A DNA stretch of 64,000 nucleotides from Segatella copri. GTDB lineage: Bacteria; Bacteroidota; Bacteroidia; Bacteroidales; Bacteroidaceae. Under the pieces are notes generated by a model, which did no database searches, had not been told where the DNA came from, and saw nothing but the letters and a program-made list of their open reading frames with translations. Position numbers and translations under genes: made by a program. Shown here piece after piece: positions 8,996 through 17,674 of this stretch (positions are counted from its first letter, which is position 1; every line of letters begins with the position of its first letter). The DNA lies in NCBI RefSeq assembly GCF_009494395.1, contig NZ_VZCB01000079.1, forward strand, positions 124,001-188,000, in the 5' to 3' direction.

Positions 8996-10282
8996 ATGAT
9001 CAAAAGATTATTATCCTTTCTAGACGCATCGCCAGTGAATTTCCTGGCAGTAAAGAATATCTCCAAGGAATTGGAGAAGAACGGGTTCCGCCGTATGAAC
9101 CCACAGGAGCCTTTGGGCAAGATTGAAGCGGGTGAAAAGTTCTTCGTTACCAAGAACGACTCTTCCATCTACGCCTTCCAAATCGGAAAGAAGCCTTTGG
9201 CAGATGCCGGTTTCCACATGATCTGTGCTCACTGCGACTCCCCAACCTTCCGCATCAAGCCAAATGCTGAGATGCTTTGCGAGGGCGGTATCGTAAAACT
9301 GAATACCGAAGTTTATGGTGGTCCTATCATGTCCACCTGGTTCGACCGTCCGCTGACCCTGGCAGGTAGAGTCATCGTGAAGGGCGAGGATGCGATGAAT
9401 CCCCAGACGCTTCTTCTTCATGTAAAGCGCCCATTGTTGCAGATCAGCAATCTCGCTATCCACTTCAACCGTCAGGTGAATGATGGTGTGAAGTTGAGCA
9501 AGCAGAAGGATGTACTCCCTATCCTCGGCATTATCAATGATGAACTGGAGAAGGGTAACCTCCTGATGAATGTGATAACCGACGAACTGAATATCCAGAA
9601 AGAGGATGTTCTTGATTTCGATCTCTATCTGGCTGATGCCACTCCAGCCTGCACCTTCGGTGTACACGATGAGTTTATCTCTTCAGGCAGACTCGATGAC
9701 CTGTCTATGTGCTGGGCTGGTGTAGAGGCGATGATTGCATCTGATGCCAATGATACCACCCAGGTTCTCGCCATCTTCGATAATGAAGAAACGGGGTCTC
9801 AGACTAAACAGGGTGCCGGAAGTCCATTCCTTTCTTATATGCTGCAGCGCATCGCCCTGGCTCAGAGCGGTACGGAAGAGGCTTATTATCAGGCTGTGGA
9901 GCGTGCATTTATGATTTCTGCAGACAATGCGCATGCCTGGCATCCTAACTATAGCGAGAAATTCGACCCTACGAATCATCCTAAATTGGGCGGTGGTCCG
10001 GTCATCAAGTTCAATGCAGCCCAGAAGTATGCGAGCGATGCTGTATCAGCAGCCATCTTCGCCAACATCTGCGAGGCTGCCGGTGTACCATGCCAGCGTT
10101 TCGTGAACCACAGCGATGTAGCAGGTGGCAGCACATTGGGCAATATCCTCGCCTCTTCCATCCCATTGAAGGGTGTGGATATGGGCAATGCCATCCTCGC
10201 TATGCACAGTTGCCGCGAAACCGGTAGCGTTATCGACCACGAATATTGCGTGAAGGCTTTCACCAAATTCTATCAGTTGTAA
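8996..10282 (+). CDS. M18 family metallo-aminopeptidase
   Basis: Cytosolic zinc aminopeptidase of family M18 (aspartyl aminopeptidase type), 428 residues, the usual length. It removes N-terminal residues from peptides and forms large tetrahedral oligomers in characterised members. Visible landmarks are the first metal His near residue 79 (AHCDSPTFRIKPN), the GGPIMSTWFDRPL stretch, RLDDLSMCWAG, the catalytic acid pair in FDNEETGS, the ISADNAHAWHPNY loop, LGGGPVIKFNAAQKYASD, and the last ligand in HSDVAGGSTLG. There is no signal peptide. It is transcribed alone from the promoter at 8961, and the hairpin at 10339 ends it. Confidence 0.95.
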   Translation: MIKRLLSFLDASPVNFLAVKNISKELEKNGFRRMNPQEPLGKIEAGEKFFVTKNDSSIYAFQIGKKPLADAGFHMICAHCDSPTFRIKPNAEMLCEGGIVKLNTEVYGGPIMSTWFDRPLTLAGRVIVKGEDAMNPQTLLLHVKRPLLQISNLAIHFNRQVNDGVKLSKQKDVLPILGIINDELEKGNLLMNVITDELNIQKEDVLDFDLYLADATPACTFGVHDEFISSGRLDDLSMCWAGVEAMIASDANDTTQVLAIFDNEETGSQTKQGAGSPFLSYMLQRIALAQSGTEEAYYQAVERAFMISADNAHAWHPNYSEKFDPTNHPKLGGGPVIKFNAAQKYASDAVSAAIFANICEAAGVPCQRFVNHSDVAGGSTLGNILASSIPLKGVDMGNAILAMHSCRETGSVIDHEYCVKAFTKFYQL

Positions 10283-10338
10283 TTCCTACAGGAAATTCAG
10301 TTGTAAACCAATTTGCTATCCAAAGGAAATAAAAAAAT

Positions 10339-10377
10339 AAATCTAGCGACGCTGTGAAACGCTGCGTTGCTAGATTT
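10339..10377. terminator. Bidirectional terminator between converging genes
   Basis: A 14-bp stem (10339-10352 with 10364-10377, one G-T wobble) around an 11-base loop, with A/T-rich flanks on both sides. It lies between the aminopeptidase stop (10282, plus) and the SusD-like stop (10419, minus), so it can serve both. Confidence 0.75.
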
Positions 10378-10418
10378 ATAAAAAATGCTATTCCAACCAC
10401 ACGGCGTTTCACTCACCA

Positions 10419-11702
10419 TTAGTCATAACGCATTGTTTTATAAGCAGATGAGCCTTCTACTTCATATCCCTTATTCTGTACCAACTTAGGATTTAAATCG
10501 ATACATTTCTGAGGAATCGGGAAAACGGTGATATAACCGGACGATTTGCCTTTAAGATATGGATAGAGATTGAAGGCATCAGTAAACATACCAAAGCGGA
10601 TAAGGTCCTGACGATGAATATCTTCTCTTGACAATACGTCAAGACGCTCTTCGAGGATACGATTGAGCGTAGCCCTATGGGCAGGCTTGCCTTGGCGGGC
10701 GCGAACCATATTCAGTTCGGTTCTGCCATCCTCACCATTACGGATATTCGCCTCTGACTTCATCAGCAAAACATCCGTATAACGGAACAGGAAACGCGCA
10801 ACTGGGGTGCCGATACGGCTAGGAAGCGCTGTACGGCTGTCGGTACTGCAGAATATCACATCCTCGTCCAAGGAATATCCCTCAGCAGCCAGAGCATCAC
10901 AATAGTAAATACAGGTTTCCCACGCATTCAGCTTCTTGCTGCGATTCTCGCTCGCCTTGAGGTCATTCAGCAGGGAGGCACCGTCGGCTGTCTGCACCAT
11001 AAAATCAATATTACGGCCCCTTGGACGCTTCTTATACCCCTTAGTCCAGTCATCAAACGTATAGATTTCAGCATTCAATGCCATCTTTGCCAGCAGATAG
11101 TTGACCACCGGCTTCGTGATGCGACCGGAAAATCTGCCCTCCTTACCGCTATGCTGAGCGGAGAGATAAGGCAAAACCTGCTGTAACTCACTGAAAATAA
11201 ACTGAAAGACCTCACTCCTCTCACTTTGAACAGAAAGATAAACATCTGTAAATGAAGCTATGGAATCTGACTTTGCAGAGGCATAAATAGCAGATTCTTC
11301 CGAAGACAAAACCACCGGAATACGCCCAAACTTATCCATCGCCTCATAATACAGTAAAGCTCTGACGGCTCGCACCTCAGCCTTCAACCGGTCTTTCTGG
11401 TCGGCAGTAATCAGCGAGGCGTTGTCATCAATAAAATCAAGGGAATGATTGGCAAGAGAAATACCCTGATAGATATATTCCCAGACATGGTAAAGCGGGT
11501 CGGCATCAGAAGTTCCCAGGCTGTCCTTATCCATATAATCATATAGGGGCGCTACGGCATTGGAATAAATTTCGGACACAGAACCATTGATAGCATCCTC
11601 ACTGAGCAGATTCTTCTGCTGCTCATTCTGACACGAAGAGAATGCTAGCATAGTCCCCAAAAAGAAGACCCAAATATATAGACGATAAATATTCTTAACC
11701 AT
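10419..11702 (-). CDS. Orphan SusD/RagB-like outer membrane lipoprotein
   Basis: A 427-residue lipoprotein with a lipobox at about residues 20-24 (L-A-F-S-S-C). The C-terminal half has the SusD/RagB signature: FRYTDVLLMKSEANIRNG, an L-N-x-V-R-A-R repeat-like helix, ILEERLDVLSREDIHRQDLIRFG, and the terminal VFPIPQKCIDLNPKLVQNKGY. The N-terminal half has helices of the TPR-like scaffold (VRAVRALLYYEAMDKFGRIPVV). It is about 100 residues shorter than most SusD proteins. No SusC gene is adjacent. The upstream neighbour is a divergent TonB receptor of the vitamin type, and downstream is the converging aminopeptidase. It may be a remnant of a lost PUL or may pair with a SusC elsewhere. Confidence 0.88.
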   Translation of the reverse strand: MVKNIYRLYIWVFFLGTMLAFSSCQNEQQKNLLSEDAINGSVSEIYSNAVAPLYDYMDKDSLGTSDADPLYHVWEYIYQGISLANHSLDFIDDNASLITADQKDRLKAEVRAVRALLYYEAMDKFGRIPVVLSSEESAIYASAKSDSIASFTDVYLSVQSERSEVFQFIFSELQQVLPYLSAQHSGKEGRFSGRITKPVVNYLLAKMALNAEIYTFDDWTKGYKKRPRGRNIDFMVQTADGASLLNDLKASENRSKKLNAWETCIYYCDALAAEGYSLDEDVIFCSTDSRTALPSRIGTPVARFLFRYTDVLLMKSEANIRNGEDGRTELNMVRARQGKPAHRATLNRILEERLDVLSREDIHRQDLIRFGMFTDAFNLYPYLKGKSSGYITVFPIPQKCIDLNPKLVQNKGYEVEGSSAYKTMRYD

Positions 11703-11741
11703 ATCTTCGTTTTATTTAGGTTCAAAATACAATTACAGCTG

Positions 11742-11749
11742 CAAATATA
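11742..11749 (-). promoter_or_regulatory. Possible -7 box for the orphan SusD-like gene
   Basis: TATATTTG on the minus strand, about 40 bases above the ATG at 11702. It fits TAnnTTTG, but the region is A/T rich, so a chance match is possible. Confidence 0.4.
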
Positions 11750-11822
11750 ATAAAAAAGAATGATATAAAGACTGAAACCTTGAAAAAACTTACGAAAATT
11801 TTGCGCTTTCGGTTATTATTAC

Positions 11823-11830
11823 TAACTTTG
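11823..11830 (+). promoter_or_regulatory. -7 box for the TonB receptor-pnuC operon
   Basis: TAACTTTG followed by CA is a full match to the consensus. Transcription would begin near 11837, exactly at the base of the first leader hairpin, giving a leader of about 70 bases. Confidence 0.65.
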
Positions 11831-11836
11831 CATCCA

Positions 11837-11882
11837 GTTAGCAGAGCGCTGACGAAGGGGTAGCTTTACACGAATGCCCCTT
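11837..11882 (+). promoter_or_regulatory. Two-hairpin 5' leader, candidate cis-regulatory RNA
   Basis: Two stems stand side by side in the leader. Stem 1 is GTTAGC (11837-11842) with GCTGAC (11848-11853), loop AGAGC. Stem 2 is AAGGGGTA (11855-11862) with TGCCCCTT (11875-11882), 12-base loop starting GCTTT. The two loops can pair over five bases (AGAGC with GCTTT, one G-T). I see none of the TPP riboswitch conserved motifs. Regulation of the vitamin/nucleoside uptake operon is inferred from position only. Confidence 0.4.
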
Positions 11883-11906
11883 ATACAAAGGTTTTAATTT
11901 AAATAA

Positions 11907-14267
11907 ATGAAAAGATTCAACGGGATCGCACTCAGTGTAGCGTTTTGCTCTTTGGCAAGCCAAGCTGCACTGGCACAGACAAAAATCGACACCTTGAAGG
12001 TGCAACATTTAAATGAAGTAATCGTAAAAGGCGTACGTGCCGCAAAAGAAGCTCCATACGCCATTGCCAACATCAAGAAATCAGAACTCCAACAATTTTC
12101 CTCTACAGGTAAGGAATTGCCTTTTCTCCTTTCTCGCACACCAGGTATTCTGGCTTGGGGCGAAAATGGTATCGGTACGGGTACTACCTATATGCGTATC
12201 CGTGGTGCTGCCGGTAGCCGCATCAACGTGACACTCGACGGCGTAGCTCTCAATTCTCCAGAAGACCAGACCGTTTTCTGGGCTAACATGAACAGTTATG
12301 CTTCGCTCCTGGGCAGTGTTCAGGTGCAGCGTGGCGTAGGTTCTTCTACCAACGGCGATGGTGCTTTCGGCGGCAGCATCTCTATGGCTACAGCTGCTCC
12401 TTCGCTCACTCCTATGGCAGAAGTAACTGGTTCTTACGGCACTTACAACACTTACAATACGGGCGTCAGCTTCTCTACCGGACTGATGGGCAACCACCTG
12501 GTTTTTGACGGAGCTTATCATGAGACTGCCACAGATGGCTATATCGACGGAACAGACGGCAGATCCGGCTCTTACTATGGTGGACTGACCTGGTTAGGAG
12601 ATAACTTCAAGATCAGCTATAAGAACATCGGCAACTTCGAGAAGACCGGACAGGCATGGAATGGCGTGTTGGGAGGCGACTACAATACCAACTTCACATT
12701 GATGGATGATGGAATACGCACATACAAGGATATGTACGAGGCTGGACTGGGGAAATTCAATGTCCTGACTGGCGATTTGGTGCGCAATGGAAAGGGCGAT
12801 TATACCATCAAGCCATATACCCTCAGAAACGGCAACAAATGGGAGAAAACTACGGATAATTTCTATCAGAACCACAATATTCTCTCTGCAGCCTGGACTC
12901 CTAACAGCCACTGGAGCCACAACATCGCCCTGCACTATACCTATGGTTACGGCTACTACAAGGAGTTCAAGAACAACGCCAAGTTTGAGAAATTTGGACT
13001 CATCTATAAGGATGCAGAGGGCAACAAGGTTAAGAAATCTGACTTCATCCGCAAAAAGGGATTGACCCAGAACACCTACGGCATGGTATATAACACCAAC
13101 TACAAGGATGAACACTGGGACGTAATCGGCGGCTTGAACCTCCAGCAGTTCCGTGGCAACCACTGGGGTTACCTAACCTATATCGCCAATCAGGACGCAG
13201 AGAAGCAGTTCCTCGGCAGCAACGGCAAGTATAAGTACTATGATTCTGATGCCCACAAATACGACTACAGCGCCTTCATCAAGGCAAGCTATCGCTTTGC
13301 AGACTACTGGAATGCATTCGCAGACCTGCAATACCGCCGTGTGGAATACAAGACCGACGGTATCAACGATAAGTTTATCAAACAGTCTGATGGCAGCTAC
13401 AAGAATCAGGAACTGAACATCGACGAGAAATTCAATTTCTTCAATCCTAAGGCAGGTATCAGCATCAACAAGGACGGTCATAAGGCTTACGCTTCCGTAG
13501 CTTACAGCAACCGTGAGCCGGAGCGCAACAACTATACCGACAACCTCAACTATCCTTTCCCTAAACAGGAGAAGTTACTCGATGTGGAATTCGGTTATCA
13601 GTATGAGGGAAGCAACTGGCATGCAGGTGCCAACTTCTACTACATGGATTACGACAACCAGCTTGCTCAAACCGGACAGTTGAGCGAAATCGGTGAGCCA
13701 TTGACTACCAATATCAAGGATTCTTATCGCATGGGCGTTGAGTTGACAGCTGGTTGGGCACCATTGTCATGGTTGTCCTTGGAGGGAAATGCTGCTTTGA
13801 GCAAGAACAAAATCAAGGATTTCGATGAGTATGTAGATAATTGGGATGGTGATGCTTTGAAGATACACTACGACAATTCAACCTTGTCATATTCTCCATC
13901 AGCTATTCTGAATGGTTTCATCGACCTGCACTATGCCGGATTCTCAGCAACCTGGCACACCAACTTCGTAAGCAGTCAGTATCTCGACAATTCTGAGAGC
14001 AAAGACCGTTCATTGCCTTGCTATTCACAGAGCGACCTGAGCCTCAACTATCAGACAAATGTAGCTAAGAAACTGGGAATCAAGCAGATGGTTTTCGGTT
14101 TTGATATCAACAATATCTTCAACCGTCATTACGCAGCGAGCGGTTCCGTATGGTACAATGCAGTAAGTCAGAGTGCCGGTTACACTCAGGATCACCGCCT
14201 CAGTGCCATCAGCTATATTCCTATGGCAGGCACCACTGTAATGGGACATGTAACATTGAAGTTCTAA
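11907..14267 (+). CDS. TonB-dependent outer membrane receptor, vitamin/nucleoside type
   Basis: A 786-residue outer membrane active transporter. Signal peptide to about residue 23 (ALAQ cleavage), a TonB box (LNEVIVKG) near residue 35, then the plug domain with MRIRGAAGSRINVTLDGVALN and VQVQRGVGSSTNGDGAFGGSI. A 22-strand-type barrel ends in the aromatic terminus MGHVTLKF. It has no N-terminal carboxypeptidase-like domain and no SusD partner, so it belongs to the BtuB-like small-molecule group rather than SusC. pnuC follows after 42 bases. A TonB receptor next to a PnuC-family permease is known in Bacteroidetes for thiamin uptake (PnuT). The ligand here (thiamin, nicotinamide riboside or another) cannot be read from sequence. 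Confidence 0.93.
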   Translation: MKRFNGIALSVAFCSLASQAALAQTKIDTLKVQHLNEVIVKGVRAAKEAPYAIANIKKSELQQFSSTGKELPFLLSRTPGILAWGENGIGTGTTYMRIRGAAGSRINVTLDGVALNSPEDQTVFWANMNSYASLLGSVQVQRGVGSSTNGDGAFGGSISMATAAPSLTPMAEVTGSYGTYNTYNTGVSFSTGLMGNHLVFDGAYHETATDGYIDGTDGRSGSYYGGLTWLGDNFKISYKNIGNFEKTGQAWNGVLGGDYNTNFTLMDDGIRTYKDMYEAGLGKFNVLTGDLVRNGKGDYTIKPYTLRNGNKWEKTTDNFYQNHNILSAAWTPNSHWSHNIALHYTYGYGYYKEFKNNAKFEKFGLIYKDAEGNKVKKSDFIRKKGLTQNTYGMVYNTNYKDEHWDVIGGLNLQQFRGNHWGYLTYIANQDAEKQFLGSNGKYKYYDSDAHKYDYSAFIKASYRFADYWNAFADLQYRRVEYKTDGINDKFIKQSDGSYKNQELNIDEKFNFFNPKAGISINKDGHKAYASVAYSNREPERNNYTDNLNYPFPKQEKLLDVEFGYQYEGSNWHAGANFYYMDYDNQLAQTGQLSEIGEPLTTNIKDSYRMGVELTAGWAPLSWLSLEGNAALSKNKIKDFDEYVDNWDGDALKIHYDNSTLSYSPSAILNGFIDLHYAGFSATWHTNFVSSQYLDNSESKDRSLPCYSQSDLSLNYQTNVAKKLGIKQMVFGFDINNIFNRHYAASGSVWYNAVSQSAGYTQDHRLSAISYIPMAGTTVMGHVTLKF

Positions 14268-14309
14268 TTATCACGGTTTCTAGAAAGTAGATTCAAAAAC
14301 TAAAACATT

Positions 14310-14912
14310 ATGATGGATTATATTGCATCACATGGTTTAGACATCTTTACCACGGTACTCGGCTTGATTTACATCTTGCTGGAGTACCGTGCCAGCATCT
14401 GGCTTTGGGCAGTGGGCATCATCATGCCGGCTCTGGATGTCTGGCTATACTGGAGCCATGGTCTTTATGGCGATGCGGGTATGGCAGTATATTATACGGT
14501 GGCAGCCGTCTATGGCTATGCTGTTTGGAAATTCGGCAAGAAACACAACCAGACGGAAAAAGAAGAGCTTCCGATCACTTATATGAAAAAATCACTCTAT
14601 CTCCCTACCGCTATTTTCTTTCTGGCAGCATGGGGAATCACCTATTATATTCTGATTACCTTTACCAACTCCACGGTACCATTGCAGGATAGCTTCACCA
14701 ATGCCCTGAGCTTTGTGGGTCTGTGGGCCTTGGCACGGAAATACATAGAACAATGGTTCTTCTGGATTCTTGTAGATGCCGTTTGCTGCTATCTCTATAT
14801 AGTAAAAGGTATCCCATTCAAGGCTGGGCTCTATGGTCTCTACGTCATCATCGCCGTAGCCGGATATTTCAAATGGAAAAAGATGATGAAAAAAGAGCAA
14901 AAAGAAAACTAA
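14310..14912 (+). CDS. pnuC: PnuC-family vitamin/nucleoside permease
   Basis: Inner membrane protein of 200 residues with about seven helices. The typical PnuC pattern is present: GLIYILLEYRASIWLWAVGI, then alternating helices, and the late LWALARKYIEQWFFWILVDAVCCYLYIVKG that carries the W-x-x-x-D substrate-site region. PnuC proteins are facilitators driven by intracellular phosphorylation of nicotinamide riboside, thiamin (PnuT) or riboflavin (PnuX). The gene is second in an operon with the TonB receptor, which supplies the outer membrane step. No kinase gene is in the operon. A second ATG sits directly after the first (14313). Confidence 0.92.
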   Translation: MMDYIASHGLDIFTTVLGLIYILLEYRASIWLWAVGIIMPALDVWLYWSHGLYGDAGMAVYYTVAAVYGYAVWKFGKKHNQTEKEELPITYMKKSLYLPTAIFFLAAWGITYYILITFTNSTVPLQDSFTNALSFVGLWALARKYIEQWFFWILVDAVCCYLYIVKGIPFKAGLYGLYVIIAVAGYFKWKKMMKKEQKEN

Positions 14913-14953
14913 TCATAAAGCTCAAAGTTTAAAGTTCAAAGTAAATAAACAGG

Positions 14954-14995
14954 AAAAGGAAGCCTGAGCATATACAAAAAGCTCGACTTCCTTTT
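14954..14995. terminator. Bidirectional terminator between pnuC and dnaA
   Basis: An inverted repeat with arms 14954-14969 and 14981-14995 (AAAAGGAAG with CTTCCTTTT, plus an inner GAGC/GCTC). T-rich sequence follows on either strand. It lies between the pnuC stop and the converging dnaA stop at 15043. Confidence 0.75.
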
Positions 14996-15042
14996 ATTTC
15001 ATTTATATAAACAGAACCACTATACCAAGGTTCCGTGCATTT

Positions 15043-16461
15043 CTAACCATTTTTTATCTTCAATCCGTTCTCAATACTATTGATTTCATCATTGAATGCA
15101 GCATCAACCTTCAATCGTTCTTCAACCTTGGAACAACTGTGGATAACTGTGCTATGATCGCGATTACCAACGAGTTTGCCGATGCGTGAAGCAGGCATCT
15201 TGGTAAATTTCTGCGCCAAATACATAGTTACCTGTCGTGCCACCACATAATCACGCTTACGGCTCTTACTGTTCACAGCCGTAACAGTTACATTATAATG
15301 GTTACATACGGTCTCGACGATGTCATCAATTGTGAGTGGTTTATCATCTACCTTCACAGCACGCTTGATAACACGCTCAGCTAATCGGATATCAATATGA
15401 CTGTTGTACACGATGCTATAAGCCAACAGACCATTGATAGCACCCTGCAAATCACGCACACTGCCATTGCAGGTCTGAGCAATAAAGGCCACAACATCAT
15501 TAGGAATCTTCAAACCATCGCGACGAACCTTGTTGCTGACAATATCTTCACACAGCTCCACATTTGGCTTTTCAAGCTCACATACCAAGCCACAGGAGAA
15601 ACGGGTAATCAAGCGGTCTGGCATATCCTTCAACTCCACCGGTGGACGGTCGCTCGCCAAGATAATGCGTTTTCCATTACGGAAGAGATGATTGAATATA
15701 TGGAAGAAAGTGTTCAATGTCTTAGCCTTTCCTGCCCAATCCTGAATATCATCCACTATCAGAATATCAATAGACTGATAGAAATTGATGAAATCATTGC
15801 TGGAATTATGCAAGATAGCATCCGTATACTGAGTCTGGAAAAGACGGGCACTGACATAAAGCACACGCTTCTGAGGATATATCTGCTTTGCCTTCAAACC
15901 GATAGCATTCACCAAATGCGTCTTACCACTTCCCGATGGACCATAAATGAACATAGGGTTGAACTGAGTGGTATTAGGATGCTCAGCAATAGACAATCCC
16001 ACAGAACGAGGCAACTTATTGCTCTCACCCTCTACATAATTATTGAATGTAAGCTTAGGATCGAGCTGGGTATCAATGTCATCCTGCTGAAGAGCCTCTG
16101 GAACGACACCTTGTGCTTGATCCTGCTTCGCTTTTCTGTTGCGCTCAGCAACCTCTTCGTCAGCAGGATCAGCCTCTAAATCTTGTGCAATCTTATGTTC
16201 CTTATCGGTAACAACACGATAAGTGAGTCGGATTCCATCACCAAAATTGCGATGTAACACCTTACTCAACAAGCCAACATAGTTCTGTTCCAAGTATTCG
16301 TAAACAAACGGACTTGGAACTTGCACCAACAAAGTCTTTGTCGATGGCTTGTACGACTCAAAGACTATTGGCTTAAACCATGTATTATATTGCTGCTCTG
16401 ACACATTATCCTTTATAAGCAAAAGACTATTATCCCAAAGCGCTTTCGGACTTGCTAACAT
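15043..16461 (-). CDS. dnaA: Chromosomal replication initiator protein DnaA
   Basis: A 472-residue initiator that binds DnaA boxes and melts the origin. Domain I is at the N-terminus (LWDNSLLLIKDNVSEQQYNTWFKPI), followed by a charged linker to about residue 130. The AAA+ domain has Walker A GPSGSGKTH (about 173-181), Walker B ILIVDDIQ, and the arginine-finger region LITRFSCGL. The C-terminal DNA-binding domain has GNRDHSTVIHSCSKVEERL near residues 432-450. Length is normal. It has its own promoter (-7 at 16532) after a 311-base gap from the MCE gene. A perfect DnaA box at 16628 is the only direct sign of autoregulation. Confidence 0.97.
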   Translation of the reverse strand: MLASPKALWDNSLLLIKDNVSEQQYNTWFKPIVFESYKPSTKTLLVQVPSPFVYEYLEQNYVGLLSKVLHRNFGDGIRLTYRVVTDKEHKIAQDLEADPADEEVAERNRKAKQDQAQGVVPEALQQDDIDTQLDPKLTFNNYVEGESNKLPRSVGLSIAEHPNTTQFNPMFIYGPSGSGKTHLVNAIGLKAKQIYPQKRVLYVSARLFQTQYTDAILHNSSNDFINFYQSIDILIVDDIQDWAGKAKTLNTFFHIFNHLFRNGKRIILASDRPPVELKDMPDRLITRFSCGLVCELEKPNVELCEDIVSNKVRRDGLKIPNDVVAFIAQTCNGSVRDLQGAINGLLAYSIVYNSHIDIRLAERVIKRAVKVDDKPLTIDDIVETVCNHYNVTVTAVNSKSRKRDYVVARQVTMYLAQKFTKMPASRIGKLVGNRDHSTVIHSCSKVEERLKVDAAFNDEINSIENGLKIKNG

Positions 16462-16531
16462 TGACTATTTTATATTAATTATTTTTTAGATATTGATTGT
16501 GTTCACACCACTAAAGATGCGAAATCAGTTG

Positions 16532-16539
16532 CAAAATTA
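16532..16539 (-). promoter_or_regulatory. -7 box for dnaA
   Basis: TAATTTTG on the minus strand (plus CAAAATTA), about 70 bases above the dnaA ATG at 16461. It fits TAnnTTTG. Confidence 0.5.
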
Positions 16540-16627
16540 AGAAAAAAAAAGGAGAACAGCAAATCTCCCCATTTAATTAATTTTAATACATTAAATGTAA
16601 CCAGCTGATGCTCTGCATTTTACAGAG

Positions 16628-16636
16628 TTATCCACA
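16628..16636 (+). promoter_or_regulatory. DnaA box upstream of dnaA
   Basis: TTATCCACA is identical to the high-affinity DnaA box consensus. It lies about 90 bases upstream of the inferred dnaA start site, a common place for autoregulation. It is single. Confidence 0.65.
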
Positions 16637-16772
16637 ATCGTTAATATTCTTGCAGTGAAACATTTATGTAACACCCCCGAAATAGCTAACAAACAAACAG
16701 TTTGGCAGTTATATCGGGGCGTGAAACATCTATTTTGTTATTTAGATAATATTTATATAAGTAAAATCAAGT

Positions 16773-17672
16773 TTACTTATCTTTTTTTCCAAATATTGAG
16801 AAATGCACATAGCGCTTTGGATGCGCCTTCAGATCTATCATCAATGAATCAGCATGCCCCATAGTTGAGTTCAAATTCTCATAGAGTTGGGTATCATTCA
16901 TCAACAAACCGAGAGTTCCCTTATTGTTATTCAACTTCTCAGTAAACTGCTGTGCATTTTCCAAGGTAGCATTCACCTTGTTCAATGTCCCCTGTACATC
17001 CAAAGCAGCCAAATTGGCTGTCAATTTATGGGTATTATCGAGCACGCCATTCGCCTTACCAATCATACCTGGTATCTGCTTGTTCAAACCAGCCATCAAG
17101 GTATTCAACTCTCGAGTAGAAACTGTCAAGTTGCTGGTAATGGTCTCAGCGTTATGAAGTGTAGCTGCCAAAGCAGGATCTGCCAGAAGAGCATTCACAC
17201 TGGTCAAGATAGAATCGAGCTTAGGCAACATCTTTTCCATAACAGGAATAAGCTGCTCAGCCTTTCCCATGATACCTGCATTGATAGAGCCTGGAATAGT
17301 TCCACCTGGTTCAATACGCTCACGTGGATTATTAGCCAGGAGCAGGTTCACCTGAAGGTTGCCCATCATATCTTTAGAAATCTCAGCCTGACTACCAGCC
17401 GGAATCCTCAGATCCTTGACAATATCAGCCGTTACTCTGATAGGTCCGTTTTCCTTGTAGTCGTAACTGATGGCATCCACAGTACCCACCTTGTAACCAT
17501 CCGCATAGATAGGCGTAGAAGCGCCCAATCCCAGGATGTTATCAAACGTCATATAATAGGCATTGTTGGTAGAAAACAGATTGATGCCTTTCAGAAAGTT
17601 AATTCCGAAATACATAATCAAAATACCTACAACAGCAACCAGCGCTATCTTTATTTCCTTTGTCAGTTTCAT
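16773..17672 (-). CDS. MCE (MlaD-like) family lipid-transport protein
   Basis: A 299-residue inner-membrane-anchored periplasmic protein. One transmembrane helix covers about residues 9-28. A single MCE domain spans about 38-115 (YYMTFDNILGLGASTPIYADGYKVGTV ... ISKDMMGNLQVNLLL). A long helical tail of about 150 residues follows. MCE proteins form hexameric channels that carry phospholipids between membranes. The start codon lies two bases after the amidase stop, so translation of the two is probably coupled. No MlaE/MlaF genes are in the window; they would have to be encoded elsewhere. Confidence 0.92.
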   Translation of the reverse strand: MKLTKEIKIALVAVVGILIMYFGINFLKGINLFSTNNAYYMTFDNILGLGASTPIYADGYKVGTVDAISYDYKENGPIRVTADIVKDLRIPAGSQAEISKDMMGNLQVNLLLANNPRERIEPGGTIPGSINAGIMGKAEQLIPVMEKMLPKLDSILTSVNALLADPALAATLHNAETITSNLTVSTRELNTLMAGLNKQIPGMIGKANGVLDNTHKLTANLAALDVQGTLNKVNATLENAQQFTEKLNNNKGTLGLLMNDTQLYENLNSTMGHADSLMIDLKAHPKRYVHFSIFGKKDK

Positions 17673-17674
17673 TT

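Larger units (their letters stand above)
16462..16772. other. dnaA upstream intergenic region
   Basis: This gap of 311 bases holds the dnaA -7 box, a short GGAGA/TCTCC inverted repeat near 16551-16569, A/T-rich stretches, and one perfect DnaA box at 16628. I find no open frame of interest and no cluster of further perfect DnaA boxes, so on this evidence it is a regulated promoter region rather than a clear origin. Confidence 0.6.

Noticed and set aside
8872..9168. N-terminal extension of the HTCS by 99 codons
   Set aside because: It overlaps the promoter for the HTCS and the start of the divergent aminopeptidase gene; MKRHKS at 8871 gives a proper signal peptide.
11823..11906. TPP (thiamin) riboswitch before the TonB-pnuC operon
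   Set aside because: The leader is about 70 bases and lacks the CTGAGA and the other conserved THI-box segments; only two hairpins are present.
15138..15146. Perfect DnaA box (reverse strand) inside dnaA
   Set aside because: It falls in the conserved codons for the VIHS part of the DNA-binding motif, so it is probably a coding coincidence.
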